From: Chitinivibrionales bacterium
Lineage (GTDB): Bacteria > Fibrobacterota > Chitinivibrionia > Chitinivibrionales > WJKA01
DNA length: 5,138 nt
Direction of reading: 5' to 3'
Assembly (NCBI GenBank): GCA_014729375.1
Contig: WJKA01000450.1
Location: 1-5,138 of the forward strand
Under the pieces are notes generated by a model. It was not told where the DNA came from. It worked only from the letters and a program-made list of their open reading frames with translations, and searched no databases. The number at the start of each line of letters is the position of its first letter. Position 1 is the first letter of the stretch. This document shows, in pieces, positions 1 through 5,138 of the stretch. A program made the position numbers and the translations under genes.

Positions 1-1796
1 ATTGTACAGTTATCAAAAAGAAATTCTGCGGTTTCGTACAGCCGGCTGTCTCGGGGAGCAAAAAGCTGCAAAGGATAGCTTGCAGCGAGGGAACCGACAG
101 CAGCGCTGTCAGGACGCCGGTTGGGAGAAACCGGCATAACAGAAGAATCTGTTCGACGGGCGACTGCGGCCAGGCTCCGGCCCGTAGCTTCAAAAAGCTC
201 CCGCGCCGCCTGTGCATATTTACGCGCGCGCGCCGGATCACTCGACTCCAGCAACCGGGCGGCACTCCGCAAACCGGCTATGCCCCAGAAATCATCCCAG
301 TAGTAATAATCGTTCGGACCGAAATGCTCGGCGCTGAACCCCGCCGGAAGCAGTCCCGCATGAGGGGTGTCTTTATTTTCGGAAATCCGCTTGCGGCAGA
401 TCCAGTCGGCGGCACGAATAATATTCCGTAGTGATTTTGTGCCGGGCGCCTCGCCGCTTATCCGCGCAGTAAGATCATAAATCCACAGCACCTGCCCGTT
501 GGCGTCCCACTCCCCTTCCTGTGATACAAAATATCCAAGTGCATTCTGGCGGCCGGGAAAACGGTTTATCGCAGTTTGCGCGGTGCCGTGAAGACCGGAT
601 ACCAGCATTGCGTGCGCAACCAGTACCGCGTCGCGGAACCAGAACCGGTTATAGGTGTACGGCCCGGCAAGAATATCATCCGGCGCATGAAGCAGCATGG
701 TGTGCAATGCGTTTTTGTAAAGAAACCCGTAGTGCTCGTCGGGAACGCTGAAACGGCATACCGTATTCATGCTTTGACGCCACACATCGCGCTCACCGGA
801 ACTGCCTGAATCAATGGAAACCGGCGTTGTTTCCTTGCGATGCTGCAATGGAATGGTAACAGAAATCTCACGTTCCCGGTCTTTCTCAAGCCTGAATTCC
901 GCGGCAGCCGTTGCCATGCCGATATCACACTGCGCTTTCCGCATCCGGTCGCCTTCCCCGGAAAATATCCGGTGAAAAACATCACCCTGCCGATACGTGG
1001 AGTATCGCATCTGTTCCGGAGTATCGCTGAGCTGGACCTGATATTTGTTGTTCACAAGCCATCCATTGACCCCGTTCAGCGGCTGGATTGATTCGAGCAG
1101 ACTTATGCCTTCGGGGTTATACGGGCGGAGTGAAACGATCAGCCGCGCCCGGGATGATCCTGTTTGCCCCCGGGCATGAATAATGCATACCGGCAATCCT
1201 CCCGAAGCATGTGCTTCAGCACGCAGGTTCAACTGATGATTTTCCGTCGAACACGAGGTAACCACCTGCAGTGAATGACTGTTGCGTATTTCCTGCTTGA
1301 CAGTTTCGAGATGTGCGGGAATGCAGTTTTCCATATCAGGGTCGCATATCCAGCAATCAACCGACCAGCCGTCAAAAACAGGCGTCACCAGACCCCGCGG
1401 ATCGACAACTGGTAATTTTTTCATGCCCGGCGCGCCGGTGGCTGTCCAGTTCCGATGGGTAAGATTAATATGGGCGATGGCAAATGCCCGGGGAACAAAT
1501 GATTTACTTTCCGGATCAAACTGACGGCATACCCAGTAGGGCCATACCCAGTCGAGATTATGCTGAATTGCCTGGCTGTTGAGCAAGCCCCGGGCATGCA
1601 TGACCGCGCCGGCCCGCAAAAGCTCGGTGGGGGCAACCATTTCCGCCGGCTGAGAAAACCTGTTAAAGCGTGTAAGCAGAGCAAACGGATCGATAAAACC
1701 GTGTGCCTTTGAAACACGCTTGAGAAAAAATTTCCATGGAAAAAATTTGGCGAGCATAAATAAATGTATCTCCGGGTATACAATGGTCTGGTTCAT
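1..1796 (-). CDS. Six-hairpin glycosidase-like protein, 3' end missing (runs off left edge)
   Basis: This frame is open for 598 codons from ATG at 1796 to base 1, without a stop, so the C-terminus lies outside the window. It begins MNQTIVYPEIHLFMLAKFF. Residues about 165-320 look beta-rich, with many alternating hydrophobic strands. From about residue 335 the sequence looks like the helical (alpha/alpha)6 barrel of GH15, GH63 and glycogen-debranching-type glycosidases. Supporting motifs are NRFWFRDA (383-390, candidate acid D389), EGEWDANGQ (427-435) and NDYYYWDDFWGIAG (495-508), all aromatic and acidic as expected of a sugar-binding barrel. The residues NLTHRNWTATG (111-121) and FDGWSVDCW (141-149) may be a family signature, but I cannot assign them. 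An in-frame TAA lies three codons before the ATG, with a GTG at 1802 between them. There is no clear Shine-Dalgarno. ATG at 1757 (residue 14) is an alternative start, with GGAG 12 bases upstream. No signal peptide is obvious, suggesting a cytoplasmic enzyme. The substrate is unknown; the glycosidase fold is inferred from motifs alone. Confidence 0.8.
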   Translation of the reverse strand, partial: MNQTIVYPEIHLFMLAKFFPWKFFLKRVSKAHGFIDPFALLTRFNRFSQPAEMVAPTELLRAGAVMHARGLLNSQAIQHNLDWVWPYWVCRQFDPESKSFVPRAFAIAHINLTHRNWTATGAPGMKKLPVVDPRGLVTPVFDGWSVDCWICDPDMENCIPAHLETVKQEIRNSHSLQVVTSCSTENHQLNLRAEAHASGGLPVCIIHARGQTGSSRARLIVSLRPYNPEGISLLESIQPLNGVNGWLVNNKYQVQLSDTPEQMRYSTYRQGDVFHRIFSGEGDRMRKAQCDIGMATAAAEFRLEKDREREISVTIPLQHRKETTPVSIDSGSSGERDVWRQSMNTVCRFSVPDEHYGFLYKNALHTMLLHAPDDILAGPYTYNRFWFRDAVLVAHAMLVSGLHGTAQTAINRFPGRQNALGYFVSQEGEWDANGQVLWIYDLTARISGEAPGTKSLRNIIRAADWICRKRISENKDTPHAGLLPAGFSAEHFGPNDYYYWDDFWGIAGLRSAARLLESSDPARARKYAQAARELFEATGRSLAAVARRTDSSVMPVSPNRRPDSAAVGSLAASYPLQLFAPRDSRLYETAEFLFDNCT

Positions 1797-1829
1797 TTTC
1801 ACTAATTACTGAAAGCAAGTACAATGCCA

Positions 1830-1842
1830 CGGGCAATGCCCG
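1830..1842. other. Small GC-rich hairpin in the leader of the glycosidase-like gene
   Basis: CGGGC and GCCCG form a perfect 5-bp stem around a 3-base loop (AAT on the plus strand). It lies 34 bases before the ATG of the minus-strand gene and would probably be in its 5' leader. No T-run follows on either strand, so it is a poor terminator candidate. It may affect leader folding or be chance. Confidence 0.35.
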
Positions 1843-1937
1843 CACAGCACCTGAGCATATAGCGCCACAATTCCTGCGCTGTTTTCCCGGAAACGAAAAT
1901 CATTTTGTCATTTTTGAAAAAAAACAGGACATTGTTC

Positions 1938-1955
1938 GAGAGTGCCTGCATTCTC
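1938..1955. promoter_or_regulatory. 18-bp dyad, possible operator
   Basis: The sequence has the form GAGA-n-TGC-nn-GCA-n-TCTC, with 7 of 9 half-site positions symmetric. It ends exactly where the sigma-54-like -24 element begins, so a protein bound here would be next to the polymerase site. This fits a dimeric helix-turn-helix regulator site, but no regulator is identified and a chance dyad in a 225-base spacer is possible. Confidence 0.35.
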
Positions 1956-1971
1956 TGGCATGCTTTTCGCT
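1956..1971 (+). promoter_or_regulatory. Sigma-54-like -24/-12 promoter for the receiver-YihY unit
   Basis: The bases read TGGCATGCTTTTCGCT. The sigma-54 consensus is TGGCAC/T-R-N4-TTGCW. The -24 half matches fully (TGGCAT then G) and the -12 half is TCGCT, one mismatch from TTGCT. The GG (1957-1958) and GC (1969-1970) are separated by exactly 10 bases, the spacing sigma-54 requires. Transcription would start near 1982, giving a leader of about 40 bases before the ATG. I found no convincing -35/-10 pair for the housekeeping sigma factor in this spacer. Confidence 0.4.
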
Positions 1972-2010
1972 AAAAAAAGTATCAACCACGTAATCGTAAC
2001 GAATAACCAG

Positions 2011-2016
2011 AGGAGG
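2011..2016 (+). promoter_or_regulatory. Shine-Dalgarno of the receiver gene
   Basis: AGGAGG is followed by a 5-base spacer (CTGCA) and then ATG at 2022. This is a near-ideal ribosome binding site and fixes the start of the receiver gene. Confidence 0.85.
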
Positions 2017-2021
2017 CTGCA

Positions 2022-2402
2022 ATGAAAAACAAGCTTGTGCTGATAATCAACGAAGACAAAGTATTATGCGAGCAATACGCGGTTCAGCTCCAGAGCAGGG
2101 GATATAACACGCTGATTGCGCATACTGCCCGTCGGGGATATGAAATTGCCGTGGAATCCGATCCCGACTTGATTTACATTGACGCTATTATGGCAATGGA
2201 TACTGAAAAGTTCAATATTATCAAAGAGCTTCAGCACAATGAAAGCACCGTGCACACGCCGATTGTTCTTATCAAGGGTTTGATGCGGCAATCCAGGGTT
2301 GATATTGAAAAGGAAGTTGAATCCAGGGGCGCTGACATAGCCGATATTATCAGTGTTGAAGAGGGAGCGACACGCGCGGCCGATGCGGCAAAAAACCGCT
2401 GA
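2022..2402 (+). CDS. Stand-alone response-regulator receiver domain, degenerate switch residues
   Basis: This 126-residue protein is the length of a single CheY-like receiver with no output domain. The acidic pair E11-D12 ends the first strand (LVLIINED), and the phospho-acceptor is D54 in DLIYIDAIMAMDTEKF (49-64). That pattern recalls receivers with a D-x-M-M...EGF motif after the Asp. Strand 4 is PIVLI (80-84), but the position of the conserved Thr/Ser is K85. Strand 5 (around ADIADIIS, 104-111) is followed by VEEG rather than the usual Lys-Pro. Phosphorylation may therefore occur while classical Thr/Lys switching is altered or lost. A stand-alone receiver usually acts by protein-protein contact. 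No histidine kinase is in the window. The start is set by AGGAGG 5 bases upstream. A YihY-family gene follows 22 bases after the stop, suggesting co-transcription. The receiver fold is confident; the partner and function are unknown. Confidence 0.85.
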   Translation: MKNKLVLIINEDKVLCEQYAVQLQSRGYNTLIAHTARRGYEIAVESDPDLIYIDAIMAMDTEKFNIIKELQHNESTVHTPIVLIKGLMRQSRVDIEKEVESRGADIADIISVEEGATRAADAAKNR

Positions 2403-2424
2403 ACACCTCCGGCCGGATGATCTC

Positions 2425-3294
2425 ATGGGCTTTTTAACAAAAGAAATGCGCACACTACGGGAATTTGGCAGGGAGATTCTGACCGAATGGCAGCAGGATA
2501 AGGGATGGCTTCTTTCGGCAGCGCTGGCATTCTACATGCTCTTTTCGCTCGCACCTTTGCTTATAATTATGGTTGCTCTTGCCGGTATTGCATTCGGGTA
2601 TTCAAATGCCGAAAATGAAATCATCGAGCAGGTCCGTACGCTTGCCGGAGAGCGTGCCACACGGGCACTGGAACGGATAGTAATCGATATCAGTCCGAAA
2701 AGCAAAAGCATTCCCGCCGCACTCGCGGGTTTTGTTGCGCTCTTTATCGGTGCAACAACTTTTTTCTTTCAAATGCGCCATGCTTTGAATGAAATATGGA
2801 AAGTACCAACACCTTCGGGCGCATTTGTGGTGCGATTTATCAAAGGACGCCTGGTCGCGTTTGCCCTTGCTCTTGCAGCGGGATTCCTCATGATCCTGTC
2901 CCTGATAAGCAATACCGTACTGGCCGCAGCAGCCCGGGAACTCCAACCGGTCGTCGGCTCCTGGCTTTTCTTCTGGAAAATACTTGACATATTATTTTCT
3001 TTTTCACTTCTTGCGGCACTCTTTGCCCTGTTGTATAAATTTGTTCCCGACGCCGCTGTCAAATGGCGTGACGTATGGCCGGCAGCACTCATCGCATCGT
3101 TTCTCTTTAATGTTGCCAAATCCATTATCGGATTGTATCTCGGACACAGCGGAATCGGCTCTGCATACGGCGCTGCAGGATCGCTGGTGGTACTGCTCGT
3201 CTGGATTTTTATCTCAATCCAGATATTTCTCCTCGGCGGCGAGTTCGCGCAGGTCTATGTGCGACACAGAGGACACACTATTGTTTCACGATAG
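2425..3294 (+). CDS. YihY/BrkB-family inner-membrane protein
   Basis: With ATG at 2425 this is 289 residues, the usual size of the YihY/virulence factor BrkB family (once misannotated as ribonuclease BN). Six hydrophobic segments fall at about 29-57, 97-115, 140-165, 183-206, 216-238 and 248-272. Family features are the first-helix motif LAFYMLFSLAPLL (34-46), ALNEIWKV (120-127) after helix 2, YKFVPDAAVKWRDVWPAA (204-221) between helices 4 and 5, and GSAYGAAGSLVVLLVW (246-260) with GGEFAQV (271-277) at the end. The molecular role of the family is not settled; transport or envelope roles have been suggested. The frame stays open upstream, with alternative starts ATG 2383 (303 residues) and GTG 2353 (313 residues), both overlapping the receiver gene. 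None has a well-spaced ribosome binding site. I prefer 2425 for length and non-overlap. Its position behind the receiver gene suggests translation tied to that gene. Confidence 0.9.
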   Translation: MGFLTKEMRTLREFGREILTEWQQDKGWLLSAALAFYMLFSLAPLLIIMVALAGIAFGYSNAENEIIEQVRTLAGERATRALERIVIDISPKSKSIPAALAGFVALFIGATTFFFQMRHALNEIWKVPTPSGAFVVRFIKGRLVAFALALAAGFLMILSLISNTVLAAAARELQPVVGSWLFFWKILDILFSFSLLAALFALLYKFVPDAAVKWRDVWPAALIASFLFNVAKSIIGLYLGHSGIGSAYGAAGSLVVLLVWIFISIQIFLLGGEFAQVYVRHRGHTIVSR

Positions 3295-3333
3295 CCGGGA
3301 TTGATGATCCCGGTTGACGAACCCGACAACCGG
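3295..3333. terminator. Convergent junction with two overlapping hairpins, possible bidirectional terminator
   Basis: The two convergent genes are separated by only 46 bases (3295-3340). Hairpin A begins right after the YihY stop codon: CCGGGAT (3295-3301) pairs with ATCCCGG (3307-3313) over a 5-base loop, a perfect 7-bp stem. Hairpin B pairs CCGGTTG (3310-3316) with CAACCGG (3327-3333) over a 10-base loop, also a perfect 7-bp stem. They share bases 3310-3313, so they cannot both form fully. Neither is followed by a T-run on either strand, so this is not a textbook intrinsic terminator. The location still suggests a role in ending transcription or protecting the 3' ends. Confidence 0.5.
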
Positions 3334-3340
3334 CCCCCTG

Positions 3341-4879
3341 CTACCGCCACCAGCGATAGATGTCCCGGTAAGAATATTCAGCATACAGTTCCTGCTCTTC
3401 ACCACTCACTTCAAGATAGCTTTTTACCCGTTTTGCGCCGGCATCAAACGCTTCTTCGACCGCCATGGCCAGTTCCCCGGCACCATCCACTTTCCCATTC
3501 AACACAACAACGCCATCATCAACATTCGCCGCAATGTCCTGAGGGTCCAGATATACATTCCACCGAAACTCGCGCTCGAGAAGGTCTTTAACAAACCGGT
3601 CGCTTTTCCATGCCCATGTGTCCGGTACAATCAGAGAATTCTGCACAGCCGCGACCCCCTGAACCCCTGAAACGATATCTTCGGCATGCTGGCGTTCAAA
3701 ATAGCTGTCAACCATTCCGTAAAGGAAGACCTTCCGATTTACAACCTGCATAGTTATTTCGTTATGTTCGACAAAAGGGTCCCATTTCAAATGCTTCCGC
3801 GCCTGCCCCGAAATGGCTGCATCGGTAACCGTTTCCGGCGCAAGAACCATTATATTATTGTCAACATCAATAATCCCGGCAGTATTCCGGGCATCCTCCT
3901 CCGCAGCACGTTTTTCCTGCAAATTGGACACAATCCCGCCAAGAACTGCTGTCCAGTCGTCAACCACAACCGAAATACCGGTATCGCTGATCCGCTCATC
4001 CTGTCGAATGACATCTTTTATTGCAGCTTCAATCTCAATATCGGTGCGCACAAGATTGGTACTCGTTCGCTGGATACTGTCCGGCATGTATCCTGTTGCC
4101 AGAAGGCTGTCGGAGATAACCGTGTCAACACCTGCGGTTTTCGACTTCCGTATCGCATTCGCCCTGTCCGCGGCGGTCGTAACCAGACCGCTCAGATAAA
4201 CGGTTCCCGCTTTCACCTTAACATTGACAGATTGCGCATTTATATAAGGATCGAATGCCAGGCGGTGCTCGATTTCGGCCTTGATTTCATTATCCGGTCT
4301 CAACTCCTCATAAACGATTGCAAGCTCATTCTCGATTTCTCGAACGCCGGATACGCCTTTCGCCACTTTCTCACACATCTCCTTTTCACCCCAACTGTCA
4401 ACTTGACCTTCAAGTATGACCTCGCCGCCATCAACCTGTACATCAATTGAAAGCACCCCGGTAGCGGGATTGTCAGACAGCGCCCTGAGAACATTGCGCC
4501 TGATATCAATGTCCCGTCGCTGAACAGGCACAACGCGCATATCATTGACCACACCGCGAACTCCACGCATGCTTTGTACTGCCTTGACGGCATAATCCCG
4601 TGAAAGAATATTGTCAATACTTCCGCTCAAGGTTACTATTCCCGAATCGACTTCCGCAGTAATAAGATGTGCCGCTACCTGCCCGGATGCCTCAAGTTGA
4701 CGGCGTACTGCATCGGCAATCATGGCATCTGAAGGGCGTACAGAAATCTCTGCCGCGGTCTCCTCTTCTTCTTCAACTGCTTCCCCGCATCCAAACTGTA
4801 CTACCGCGGGTACAAGCAGAAACGCGACGGCACATACAAACCATTCATACCTCTCTCCTGCGAAATTTCTGCAACCCAT
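3341..4879 (-). CDS. Exported protein, probable lipoprotein, with six tandem BON domains
   Basis: The product has 512 residues. The start at 4879 has AGGAGG 5 bases upstream. The N-terminus carries a hydrophobic core (about 13-27, WFVCAVAFLLVPAVV) ending in QFGC, a loose lipobox with C31 as the likely lipidated Cys. G32 at +2 does not signal inner-membrane retention. A Glu run (36-40) follows. The rest is six BON domains at about 51-118, 124-191, 196-262, 279-346, 352-419 and 425-490. Each repeats helix, V-x-V-x-x-G-x-V-x-L-x-G-x-V strand pair, helix, then GV-x-x-V/I-x-N-x-L/I-x-V; BON1 has IVTLSGSI (81-88) and BON2 has EVILEGQV (153-160). The last copy is the most diverged. The tail (491-512) is acidic and aromatic, ending RWWR. 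BON domains are thought to bind phospholipid; OsmY has two. Envelope maintenance is a plausible role, but six copies is unusual. The gene is convergent with the YihY gene. Confidence 0.9.
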   Translation of the reverse strand: MGCRNFAGERYEWFVCAVAFLLVPAVVQFGCGEAVEEEEETAAEISVRPSDAMIADAVRRQLEASGQVAAHLITAEVDSGIVTLSGSIDNILSRDYAVKAVQSMRGVRGVVNDMRVVPVQRRDIDIRRNVLRALSDNPATGVLSIDVQVDGGEVILEGQVDSWGEKEMCEKVAKGVSGVREIENELAIVYEELRPDNEIKAEIEHRLAFDPYINAQSVNVKVKAGTVYLSGLVTTAADRANAIRKSKTAGVDTVISDSLLATGYMPDSIQRTSTNLVRTDIEIEAAIKDVIRQDERISDTGISVVVDDWTAVLGGIVSNLQEKRAAEEDARNTAGIIDVDNNIMVLAPETVTDAAISGQARKHLKWDPFVEHNEITMQVVNRKVFLYGMVDSYFERQHAEDIVSGVQGVAAVQNSLIVPDTWAWKSDRFVKDLLEREFRWNVYLDPQDIAANVDDGVVVLNGKVDGAGELAMAVEEAFDAGAKRVKSYLEVSGEEQELYAEYSYRDIYRWWR

Positions 4880-4884
4880 GATAA

Positions 4885-4890
4885 CCTCCT
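4885..4890 (-). promoter_or_regulatory. Shine-Dalgarno of the six-BON gene
   Basis: Read on the minus strand, AAGGAGG is followed by TTATC and ATG at 4879. This strong site decides the start: the same frame is open to 5110, but the extra 77 codons precede the signal peptide and have no such site. Confidence 0.85.
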
Positions 4891-4912
4891 TAAGATGCTT
4901 TGATGGAAAATT

Positions 4913-4942
4913 ATTATTGCCGCAGTAAAACCATTGCTGCAA
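4913..4942 (-). promoter_or_regulatory. Possible housekeeping-type promoter of the six-BON gene, with a dyad across its spacer
   Basis: On the minus strand TTGCAG (4942-4937, three of six matches to TTGACA) is followed after 18 bases by AATAAT (4918-4913, five of six matches to TATAAT). Transcription would begin near 4906, leaving a leader of about 27 bases. An imperfect inverted repeat lies over the spacer: TTGCAGCA (4942-4935) and TGCGGCAA (4924-4917) match in 7 of 8 positions across a 10-base gap. It could be an operator. The -35 match is weak. Confidence 0.3.
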
Positions 4943-5138
4943 CTGATGTGCCAGAAACAAACGCTCCGTATTTTTGTGCGCCTCCCTTGCCGGCCACCAG
5001 ACTGAACGGACAAAGAAAAAACCGTTTATTGCAATTCCGGGAATCACATTATCACTTCTGCAAAAAACAGTGCCGCGTATGCAAAGCAGCAACCAGGATT
5101 TTGCTGGCATGCGATTCGCATGGTGGTATTCCTGAACC
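4943..5138. other. Upstream region with no supported gene
   Basis: I see no convincing coding frame here. The six-BON frame is open to 5110, but the translated stretch shows no domain, no ribosome binding site and an odd composition. A 25-codon minus-strand frame (5121-5044) also lacks a good ribosome binding site. AACGG (5005-5009) and CCGTT (5022-5026) form a weak stem. A 15-bp dyad is listed separately. Confidence 0.4.
5108..5122. promoter_or_regulatory. Perfect 15-bp dyad near the right edge
   Basis: CATGCGA and TCGCATG are exact reverse complements around a single central T. Such a compact dyad is typical of a dimeric repressor site, but it lies about 165 bases upstream of the proposed six-BON promoter and may belong to a gene beyond the right edge. 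No regulator is known. Confidence 0.35.

Larger units (their letters stand above)
1797..2021. promoter_or_regulatory. Divergent intergenic control region
   Basis: This 225-base stretch separates two divergently transcribed genes, the glycosidase-like gene on the minus strand and the receiver gene on the plus strand. I see no coding frame worth reporting in it. It contains a GC-rich hairpin near the minus-strand gene, an A/T-rich tract around 1895-1925, an 18-base dyad at 1938-1955, a sigma-54-like element at 1956-1971 and the AGGAGG ribosome binding site of the receiver gene. The only promoter-like sign for the minus-strand gene is a TATATG hexamer (plus-strand bases 1856-1861) with no matching -35 box, so I do not call a promoter there. 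Confidence 0.6.

Noticed and set aside
840..1091. 83-codon plus-strand frame and similar short plus-strand frames between 121 and 1524
   Set aside because: All lie antisense to the continuous glycosidase-like frame and show no domain or ribosome binding site.
1421..1783. 120-codon minus-strand frame
   Set aside because: It is a different frame of the same strand as the glycosidase-like gene, whose own frame is open for 598 codons and carries the barrel motifs.
2353..2424. Upstream starts GTG 2353 or ATG 2383 for the YihY gene
   Set aside because: Both overlap the receiver gene and lack a well-spaced ribosome binding site. The 289-residue form from 2425 fits the family length. ATG 2383 is not excluded.
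2064..2453. 129-codon minus-strand frame
   Set aside because: It is antisense to the receiver gene, which has an ideal ribosome binding site and clear receiver residues.
3686..4450. 254-codon open frame on the plus strand
   Set aside because: It lies antisense inside the six-BON gene, whose domain repeats and ribosome binding site are clear. The translation shows no domain and there is no ribosome binding site.
4880..5110. N-terminal extension of the six-BON protein by 77 residues
   Set aside because: The frame is open, but the AGGAGG site and the signal peptide right after ATG 4879 mark the true start. The extension would bury the signal peptide.
5044..5121. 25-codon minus-strand frame with a hydrophobic stretch
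   Set aside because: It is too short to judge, has only a weak GGAA upstream and shows no recognisable feature.

Overview
The window reads as ordinary chromosomal DNA of a Gram-negative bacterium of moderate GC content. The envelope-type proteins point that way: a signal-peptide/lipoprotein with BON domains and a YihY/BrkB-family inner-membrane protein. Both clear ribosome binding sites are AGGAGG with a 5-base spacer. I cannot name the genus. No mobile element, CRISPR array, tRNA or rRNA was seen.

Layout from left to right. (1) Bases 1-1796, minus strand: the first 598 codons of a large glycosidase-like protein with an apparent six-hairpin (alpha/alpha barrel) C-terminal region. The frame is open throughout and runs off the left edge, so the stop lies outside the window. 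(2) Bases 1797-2021: a 225-base divergent intergenic region. It holds a sigma-54-like -24/-12 element, an 18-base dyad and a small GC-rich hairpin. (3) Bases 2022-2402, plus strand: a stand-alone CheY-like receiver domain that keeps the phospho-acceptor Asp but lacks the conserved switch Thr/Ser and the conserved Lys. (4) Bases 2425-3294, plus strand: a YihY/BrkB-family six-helix membrane protein, 22 bases downstream and probably in the same operon. (5) Bases 3295-3340: a 46-base convergent junction with two overlapping, mutually exclusive 7-bp hairpins. (6) Bases 3341-4879, minus strand: a 512-residue exported protein, probably a lipoprotein, made almost entirely of six tandem BON domains. 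(7) Bases 4880-5138: its upstream region, with a possible promoter and two dyads but no convincing gene.

How the genes relate is inference. The receiver and the membrane protein look like a two-gene unit, possibly sigma-54 dependent. The BON protein is a likely periplasmic or outer-membrane-associated envelope protein, and BON proteins are often stress-induced. The glycosidase-like protein is divergently transcribed and may share the control region. I see no strong sign of a defence or mobile system. The points most worth a second look are the six-BON array, the degenerate receiver paired with a YihY protein, and the sigma-54-like element.
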